Origin: an uncultured Eubacteriales bacterium
GTDB lineage: Bacteria > Bacillota > Clostridia > Christensenellales > CAG-138
Reading direction: 5' to 3'
NCBI GenBank assembly: GCA_902798825.1
Contig: CADBYI010000013.1
Location: forward strand, 1-58,708
DNA length: 58,708 nucleotides
Shown here one piece after another: positions 54,127-58,708 of this stretch (its first letter is position 1; every line of letters begins with the position of its first letter). A model generated the notes under the pieces. The model did no database searches. It was not told where the DNA came from and worked only from the letters and a program-made list of their open reading frames with translations. A program made the translations under genes and the position numbers.

Positions 54127-54741
54127 ATGAAAACAGACGTGATCACCATCAGCCCCGCCGGCGAGGGCATGGAGGAGGCGCTGCGGCAAACGGAGAAGGC
54201 TGCCGCCTATGCGGACCTGGGCCCGAAGGAGAGCCTGCGGCTCAGGCTTCTGGGCGAAGAGATGATGGGCATGCTGCGCACCATCGTCGGCGAAGAACGA
54301 TCCCGCTTCTGGGTGGAGGCGGAGGAAAAGGCCTTTTCCCTCCATCTGTCCGCCAACGTGCGGATGAATACGGACATGCGGGAGGAGCTGCTCAAGTCCT
54401 CCACCTCCGGCAGGAACGCCGCCGTAAAGGGCTTCATGAGCCGCATCCGGGATATCTTCACCCAGCTTTGTGAGCCGGACGGCGACGGCATCTCTCCCAC
54501 GGACTACGGATTCTCCTATGTGGATGTGGCCAGCTTCGACGCCTCCATGGGCGTCACCACCCACGGCATGCTCTATGGCTGGTCCATGAGGGAGTATAAG
54601 AGCGCCATTGGCGAGCACCGGGAGGAGGAGGCGGACAAGTGGGACGAGCTGGAAAAATCCATCACCGCCCGCCTCGCTGACGAGATTAAGATCTTTATCC
54701 GCGGCAACACCGTGGAGATGGTCATAGAAAAAACATTTTGA
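54127..54741 (+). CDS. unknown protein of the partner-switching operon, 204 aa
   Basis: The protein has a helix LRLRLLGEEMMGMLRTIVGEE that recalls an N-box region of GHKL ATPases, but the usual Asn is replaced by Met, and clear G1/G2 motifs are missing. The C-terminal part (DEIKIFIRGNTVEMVIEKTF) is strand-rich. It lies between the MATE-ATPase fusion and the STAS gene, with AAAGGAAAAG upstream. A degenerate GHKL-like adaptor is one reading; I give it no firm function. Confidence 0.6.
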   Translation: MKTDVITISPAGEGMEEALRQTEKAAAYADLGPKESLRLRLLGEEMMGMLRTIVGEERSRFWVEAEEKAFSLHLSANVRMNTDMREELLKSSTSGRNAAVKGFMSRIRDIFTQLCEPDGDGISPTDYGFSYVDVASFDASMGVTTHGMLYGWSMREYKSAIGEHREEEADKWDELEKSITARLADEIKIFIRGNTVEMVIEKTF

Positions 54742-54755
54742 AAGGAGATAGATTC

Positions 54756-55052
54756 ATGAACATCGAAAGCAACAAGAACGGCAACGCCCTGACCCTCGCC
54801 CTGGAGGGGAGGCTGGACACCATCACTGCCCCGCAGCTGGAAGCGACGTTGAAGACCGCCCTGCCCGGCGTGGAAGCGCTGGTCCTGGATCTGGGAAAGC
54901 TGGAATACATCTCCTCCGCTGGATTGAGAGTCCTGCTCACCGCCCAGAAGACCATGAACAAGCAGGGGACCATGAAGGTCAAGAACGCCAACGAGATGAT
55001 CCTGGAGATCTTTGAGGTCACCGGTTTTTCGGATATTCTGACCATCGAATAA
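54756..55052 (+). CDS. STAS domain anti-sigma factor antagonist
   Basis: The 98-residue protein is a STAS domain (LTLALEGRLDTITAPQLEA, LVLDLGKLEYISSAGLRVLL), with the phosphorylatable Ser in the YISSAGLR loop. It is the expected substrate of the RsbW-type kinase(s) and of the PP2C phosphatase encoded upstream. ATG 54756 follows AAAGGAG. Confidence 0.95.
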   Translation: MNIESNKNGNALTLALEGRLDTITAPQLEATLKTALPGVEALVLDLGKLEYISSAGLRVLLTAQKTMNKQGTMKVKNANEMILEIFEVTGFSDILTIE

Positions 55053-55091
55053 ACAGATTCGAGCGAAAAGATAAGAAAGGGGAGACTCGCT

Positions 55092-56297
55092 ATGAAAAAG
55101 ACCTGGATATTCCTGCTCGTGGCTCTGCTGATCCTGGGGGGCGGACTGGTTTCGTCCCATGCGACCCTGGCGGCGGAGGACGAATTCAAGACCCTGGGAG
55201 ATGTTTTTCCCTATGTGCCTGACGGTGCACCCCTCTTTGAAAACGTGTGCATCTGCGTCTTTGAGAAGGAAGGGACGTTCTATCGGGTGGAGGCTGACGT
55301 CCCCGCGGAGATTATTGAAAAAAACGATGCGCTGTACGATTCCGAAAGCTATGATTCCCAGGTGAAGGAACTTTTGAAGGACCTGCCTGTGAAACAGACG
55401 ATCGATCTTTCGGCGTTCCTGCTCAAAGAAGGGGAGCTGGAAGCCCTCGTGGGCAAGACGGGGCAGGAGCTGACGGACATGGGCTTCGTCCCCGCGGATG
55501 AATACGAATTCTCGGACACCGTGACCGAAATCCATCTCTACAGGAACGCCTTCGAGTATGTTGTGTCGTTCGCTGAAACGGTTTCGCCCCAAAGGGCCCC
55601 CAATCTGGAGGAGGTCATGGCGCCTTTGACGGTGAAGCACGCCGCTTTCACCGGGAATCTGTCCTACTATGCCTGGGAGCCGGCGTTTGACCCCGAGGGC
55701 GGCCCGGAGTATTGGTATGAAGCCCCGCCGTCCTTCCCGATCCCGGAGATTCCCGTGGACGAGAGCCCCTTCAGGACTCTGGCCGATGTATATGCCGCTT
55801 TGGCGGATAGATACTCCATTTCCGGTCCCACCGATGGGCTCATTGTCTTTGCTTTCGAGACTGCAGACGGTCGCCTCTACCGGGTAGAGGCCCAGGTCTC
55901 CGCCGAGATCCAGGAGCAGCTGGACGCCATCGACTTCTTCGATGAGGAGCGGGATCAGAAGCAACAGGAGCTGTTGGGACCGCTGCCCGTGAGCCGTGTG
56001 GGCGATATTTCTGCCTGCATGCCTGCCCAGGCGGAGTTGGACGCCCTGGTGGGCAAGACCGGTCAGGAGCTGATGGACATGGGCTTTGAGCAGGGCATGG
56101 GCTACAGCTTCTGGGACAAGGCGGAGTTCTATCTGGAGAAAGACCTATTCGAATACCATGTCTACTTCAACGAAAAAGTCCCTGAAATGGAGGACTATGA
56201 CGCGGTGCTAAATGAGATTCTGGCATCTTTGACCGTGGATAAGGCGGAGATCTCCGGCCTGTCAAACGTCTGCTCCGATCCCAATTTGATCTGGTAA
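55092..56297 (+). CDS. secreted protein with an internal duplication, 401 aa
   Basis: A signal peptide (MKKTWIFLLVALLILGGGLV) is followed by two related units of about 170 residues. Each contains a strand block (FYRVEADVPAEI in the first, LYRVEAQVSAEI in the second) and the motif ALVGKTGQELxDMGF (near residues 120 and 320). No family is recognised. It starts 40 bp after the STAS gene and could be the last gene of that operon; a link to the extracellular sensor is speculative. Confidence 0.65.
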   Translation: MKKTWIFLLVALLILGGGLVSSHATLAAEDEFKTLGDVFPYVPDGAPLFENVCICVFEKEGTFYRVEADVPAEIIEKNDALYDSESYDSQVKELLKDLPVKQTIDLSAFLLKEGELEALVGKTGQELTDMGFVPADEYEFSDTVTEIHLYRNAFEYVVSFAETVSPQRAPNLEEVMAPLTVKHAAFTGNLSYYAWEPAFDPEGGPEYWYEAPPSFPIPEIPVDESPFRTLADVYAALADRYSISGPTDGLIVFAFETADGRLYRVEAQVSAEIQEQLDAIDFFDEERDQKQQELLGPLPVSRVGDISACMPAQAELDALVGKTGQELMDMGFEQGMGYSFWDKAEFYLEKDLFEYHVYFNEKVPEMEDYDAVLNEILASLTVDKAEISGLSNVCSDPNLIW

Positions 56298-56334
56298 ACC
56301 GGAGCAGAGCATCGCACGCAGAAGGAAGCAGAGA

Positions 56335-56378
56335 GCCTGCCCGATGCTGATCGCCATATCGGCGATCGGCATGGGCGG
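56335..56378 (+). terminator. long stem-loop upstream of queT
   Basis: GATCGCC and GGCGATC, extended by ATGC/GCAT and GCCC/GGGC with one bulge, form a stem of about 16 bp around ATATC. It could end the preceding operon or regulate queT. I looked for preQ1 aptamer motifs and did not find them. Confidence 0.45.
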
Positions 56379-56439
56379 CTTTCGTATGATCCGGCCGGAT
56401 GCCTTTCAAAACGAAAGGACAGACAGGAAGGAACACCCT

Positions 56440-56940
56440 GTGAAAAACGAACCGTCTTATGCTCAGCGCATCGCGCAGGGGGCAGCCATCGCTGCCCTGT
56501 ATGTGGTGCTGACGGTGATCTTTGCCCCCATCTCCTTCGGGGAGATGCAGGTGCGCATCTCGGAGGCGCTGACGATCCTGCCCCTGTTCACCCCCGCGGC
56601 CATACCGGGGCTGTTCGTGGGCTGCCTGCTGGGCAATCTTCTGGGCGGCGCCATCCCCATGGACGTGGCCTTTGGGAGTCTGGCCACCCTGCTCGGCGCG
56701 GTGGGCGGGTATCTGCTGCGGAAAAACCGATGGCTGGTGCCCCTGCCCACGGTGCTGGCAAACGCGCTCGTCGTGCCCTTTGTGCTGCGGTATGGCTATG
56801 GCGTGGCTCTGCCTATCCCCCTGATGGCGGTCTATGTGGCCCTGGGGGAGATCGTCAGCTGCTATGGGCTGGGAGAGCTGCTGTGCTCCGTACTCCTGCG
56901 CCACAGGCACATTTTTGCGTCTGGAAACGCAAAGAAGTAA
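56440..56940 (+). CDS. queT: QueT-type ECF transporter S component (queuosine precursor uptake)
   Basis: The 166-residue membrane protein starts at GTG 56440, after AGGAAGGA, and has the QueT pattern: AAIAALYVVLTVIFAPISFGEMQVRISEAL (split here), then LFTPAAIPGLFVGCLLGNLLGG. QueT S components are thought to import preQ0/preQ1-type queuosine precursors with a shared ECF module. The substrate is inferred from family resemblance. Confidence 0.88.
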   Translation: MKNEPSYAQRIAQGAAIAALYVVLTVIFAPISFGEMQVRISEALTILPLFTPAAIPGLFVGCLLGNLLGGAIPMDVAFGSLATLLGAVGGYLLRKNRWLVPLPTVLANALVVPFVLRYGYGVALPIPLMAVYVALGEIVSCYGLGELLCSVLLRHRHIFASGNAKK

Positions 56941-56955
56941 GGGGAGGGCGGCGAG

Positions 56956-57000
56956 ATGATCCCTTTGCTCCTCTCCTTTGCCGCGCTGCTCGCAGGCTAA
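56956..57000 (+). CDS. possible tiny hydrophobic ORF, 14 aa
   Basis: ATG after GGGGAGGG encodes MIPLLLSFAALLAG and stops. The ribosome binding site is good, but the peptide is too short to judge. It could be a leader for the VanX-type gene or chance. Confidence 0.2.
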   Translation: MIPLLLSFAALLAG

Positions 57001-57038
57001 GGAAAAGGATCAAAACCATGTAAACAAGGAGGGTGCAA

Positions 57039-57692
57039 ATGGCCCGGAAAGCTTTGCCGACGGATGCGTCGGGGTTCGTGCTGCTCAACGATTTTGTCCC
57101 CCACATCGTGCAGGAGATACGGTATTATTCCACCTATAACTTCATCGGGGAGCGCGTCGACGGCTATGAGGAGCCGGTGGCCTTGCTGACGCGGGAGGCG
57201 GCCCGGGCTTTGAAGGCCGTCAGCAACGAGATGATCATCCAAGGGTATCGCCTCAAGGTGTTCGACGCCTACCGGCCCGTTGCGGCGGTGAAGCAGTTCA
57301 TCCTCTGGGGCATCGAGGACACGGACGTGCGCATGAAGCCATATTTTTACCCGGACCTGGAGAAACAGTCCCTGTTCGCACAAGGATATATCGCCAAGCG
57401 GTCCAGCCACAGCCGGGGCAGCGCCATCGATCTGACCCTTCTGGACATGCGCACGGGAAAGGAGCTGGACATGGGCAGCCCCTTCGATCTGTTCAGCCCC
57501 CTGAGCCATCCGGACAACCGGGACGTTACGGAGGAACAGTATGCCAACAGGATGCTCTTGCAGCACGCCATGGTTCGCAACGGCTTTGCGCCCATCGACT
57601 GCGAATGGTGGCACTTCGCTCTGGCGGACGAGCCCTATCCCGACACCTACTTTGAGTTCCCCGTCAACAGCGAAGCCGTATTGACAAGGTGA
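57039..57692 (+). CDS. D-alanyl-D-alanine dipeptidase (VanX/DdpX family)
   Basis: The 217-residue zinc enzyme has the VanX motifs SSHSRGSAIDLTL (about residue 122) and EWWHF (about 187), plus FDAYRPVAAVKQFI. VanX-type enzymes hydrolyse D-Ala-D-Ala; outside vancomycin clusters they serve peptidoglycan recycling. No vanH or vanA genes are adjacent, so resistance is not implied. ATG 57039 follows AAGGAGGG. Confidence 0.92.
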   Translation: MARKALPTDASGFVLLNDFVPHIVQEIRYYSTYNFIGERVDGYEEPVALLTREAARALKAVSNEMIIQGYRLKVFDAYRPVAAVKQFILWGIEDTDVRMKPYFYPDLEKQSLFAQGYIAKRSSHSRGSAIDLTLLDMRTGKELDMGSPFDLFSPLSHPDNRDVTEEQYANRMLLQHAMVRNGFAPIDCEWWHFALADEPYPDTYFEFPVNSEAVLTR

Positions 57693-57718
57693 AACAGGCG
57701 CCATGTGGCGCCTGCTTT
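57693..57718. terminator. bidirectional terminator
   Basis: CAGGCGCC pairs perfectly with GGCGCCTG around ATGT, followed by CTTTTC, between convergent genes. Confidence 0.8.
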
Positions 57719-57740
57719 TCGATTATATGGGCACGGATGT

Positions 57741-58170
57741 TCAGGGCCGTCTCCGCCGGGCGTTGCGGCAGGAGCAGGAGCTGCGGCCGTTGTAGAGGCC
57801 CTGGATGATCTCCAGACACTCGCCGAAGCGCTGGAAATGGACCACCTCCCGCTCACGCAGGAAGTAGAGGGGCTCCAATATCTGCTCGTTGCCCGTCATA
57901 TTCATCAGATGCTCATAGGTGGCCCGGGCCTTCTGCTCGGCGCCCATGTCCTCGGTGATATCCGCGATGGGGTCGCCGGTGCACTGGATATAGGCGGTGG
58001 TGAAGGGCACCCCGTTGGGGTCCACGGGGAACACGCCGTGGTCGTGCATGGTATAATATCCAGCCAACCCCGCCTGATCCAGCTCCGCGCAGGTGGCGCC
58101 CTGCATGCACTGGCGGATCATGGTGCCGATCATCTCGTAGTGGGCCAGCTCCTCCGTGCCTATATCGGTA
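57741..58170 (-). pseudogene. CotJC-type manganese catalase, 5' part missing
   Basis: The readable part begins ITDIGTEELAHYEMIGTMIR and continues through DHGVFPVDPNGVPFTTAYI, ITEDMGAEQKARATYEHLMN and REREVVHFQRFGE, the metal-binding core and C-terminus of CotJC/Mn-catalase proteins. In intact relatives about 55-60 residues precede TDIGTEELAH, including the first metal ligand helix; here the sequence changes abruptly near 58170 to AT-rich DNA, and the frame meets a stop near 58201. The first in-frame ATG (58133) would make a shortened protein. The break is next to an IS3-family element, the likely cause of rearrangement. Confidence 0.85.
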
Positions 58171-58174
58171 ATAA

Positions 58175-58515
58175 CTTTTGTACCTTTTGCACAACCATCT
58201 CAAAATGAGTTTGCTTTCTTGCTGTCCACCTTCGACCTCAAGGTCTTTAGACGCATGGTTAGTCTTTCTGTTTTTGCGGAATAGAATCTATTGGAGTGTG
58301 GAGGAGCAAAGTTAAAAAAACCGTTTTACATGCGTGATGGGATTCAATCTTTGTCACAACCCAAACCAGCTCTTTGCTTGATTTGGTTGCGGGGGAAGGA
58401 TCCTTATCCTTAATACAGACTGTGATGTCTGTTCTTTGTGAATTTAAAACAATTCCTATATGCGTGAAAAGTTCCAATTGCATATGAATCAAAAGAAAAG
58501 CCACTTCAGAAATGA
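58175..58515. other. low-GC tract between the broken catalase gene and the IS element
   Basis: About 340 bp with visibly lower GC than the neighbouring genes. An 81-codon minus-strand frame (58259-58504) has no recognisable features. I see no RNA or repeat here. It may be remnant mobile DNA. Confidence 0.4.
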
Positions 58516-58517
58516 TC

Positions 58518-58708
58518 TGAACCCAAAAAGTTAGACACGAGATCGGAATTAAGCAGCATGAAGGGCTTGCTTTCTGTGAACAGCAGGAGGTAAGCCCTTT
58601 AGCTTTGCTTTGATCCTACGGTTATTGTAGTAATCAAGATACTCGATCAGCTCTTGTTTGAACTGTTCTAAAGAGTCAAACTCTTTCAGATAGAGCAGTT
58701 CGCTTTTG
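58518..58708 (-). mobile_element. IS3-family element, end portion, cut by the window edge
   Basis: The left boundary shows TGAACCCAAAAAGTTAGACA (58518-58537), similar to the terminal inverted repeats of IS150-type IS3 elements, immediately followed by the 3' end of a transposase gene. The rest of the element lies beyond 58708. Confidence 0.85.
58549..58708 (-). CDS. IS3-family transposase OrfB, C-terminal fragment (partial)
   Basis: The 52 visible codons read KSELLYLKEFDSLEQFKQEL, then IEYLDYYNNRRIKAKLKGLP and end QALHAA before TAA. This is the C-terminus of the DDE integrase of IS150-type elements (the YYNNRRI block near the catalytic Glu helix). The gene is truncated only by the window end. 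Confidence 0.95.
   Translation of the reverse strand, partial: KSELLYLKEFDSLEQFKQELIEYLDYYNNRRIKAKLKGLPPAVHRKQALHAA

Noticed and set aside
56298..56439. PreQ1 riboswitch in front of queT
   Set aside because: No preQ1-I, -II or -III core was recognisable; only a long stem-loop is present.
58259..58504. 81-codon minus-strand frame
   Set aside because: No ribosome binding site, no recognisable domain, and odd composition; too weak to call a gene.

Overview
The window looks like part of a chromosome from an anaerobic, moderately GC-rich Gram-positive bacterium of class Clostridia. Pointers are ECF-type vitamin transporters (RibU, QueT), a thiolase/crotonase/hydroxybutyryl-CoA dehydrogenase cluster of the butyrate pathway, DegV and DUF1836 proteins, a CotJC-type manganese catalase fragment and purine-rich ribosome binding sites. 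No tRNA or rRNA genes were seen. The species is not identified.

Layout, left to right. 1-4700: riboflavin transporter gene behind an FMN riboswitch, then a BlaI repressor/M56 peptidase/membrane-anchored protein operon with its own operator. 4706-6770: a cysK-cysE operon behind a 26-codon leader peptide with six Cys codons and an intrinsic terminator. 6806-12780: DNA polymerase IV, then a four-gene glycerol/glycerol-3-phosphate operon. 12993-16481: an SDR and small or hypothetical membrane proteins. 16711-19355: cysteine desulfurase, thiI and a small membrane protein. 19415-22869: LUD protein, hbd, crt and thiolase on the minus strand. 23014-25206: a secreted protein and rpsU, whose start region is tandemly duplicated in frame.

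25288-29658 is the most notable region, a stripped type II-C CRISPR-Cas9 locus. It has a compact tracrRNA gene with a strong promoter, a full-length Cas9 (1084 aa) with all recognisable RuvC and HNH catalytic residues, and then, where cas1 and cas2 should be, only the C-terminal 69 residues of Cas2. A bidirectional terminator and ten identical 36-bp repeats plus one degenerate repeat follow. Every intact repeat, read on the minus strand, ends in a perfect extended -10 box (TGGTATAAT), so each spacer appears to have its own promoter. The system looks competent for interference but unable to acquire spacers with its own genes.

29702-41868: thymidine kinase, a YhhN-like protein, a C11 (clostripain-like) peptidase, RidA, threonine synthase, DUF1836, DegV, a hydrolase, a LysR operon with a kinase-like protein, a small [2Fe-2S] protein, a Nudix/free-methionine-sulfoxide-reductase fusion and a P-loop protein. 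41933-49559: an ABC exporter, two low-complexity Lys-rich proteins, an ECF sigma factor with a membrane partner, and small membrane proteins. 49733-55052: a partner-switching signalling operon comprising a Cache/HAMP/PP2C phosphatase, an RsbW-type ATPase, a MATE transporter fused to a second RsbW-like ATPase domain, an unknown protein and a STAS antagonist. 55092-57692: a duplicated secreted protein, QueT and a VanX-type dipeptidase. The right end carries a CotJC gene lacking its 5' part, a low-GC tract and the end of an IS3-family element that runs out of the window.
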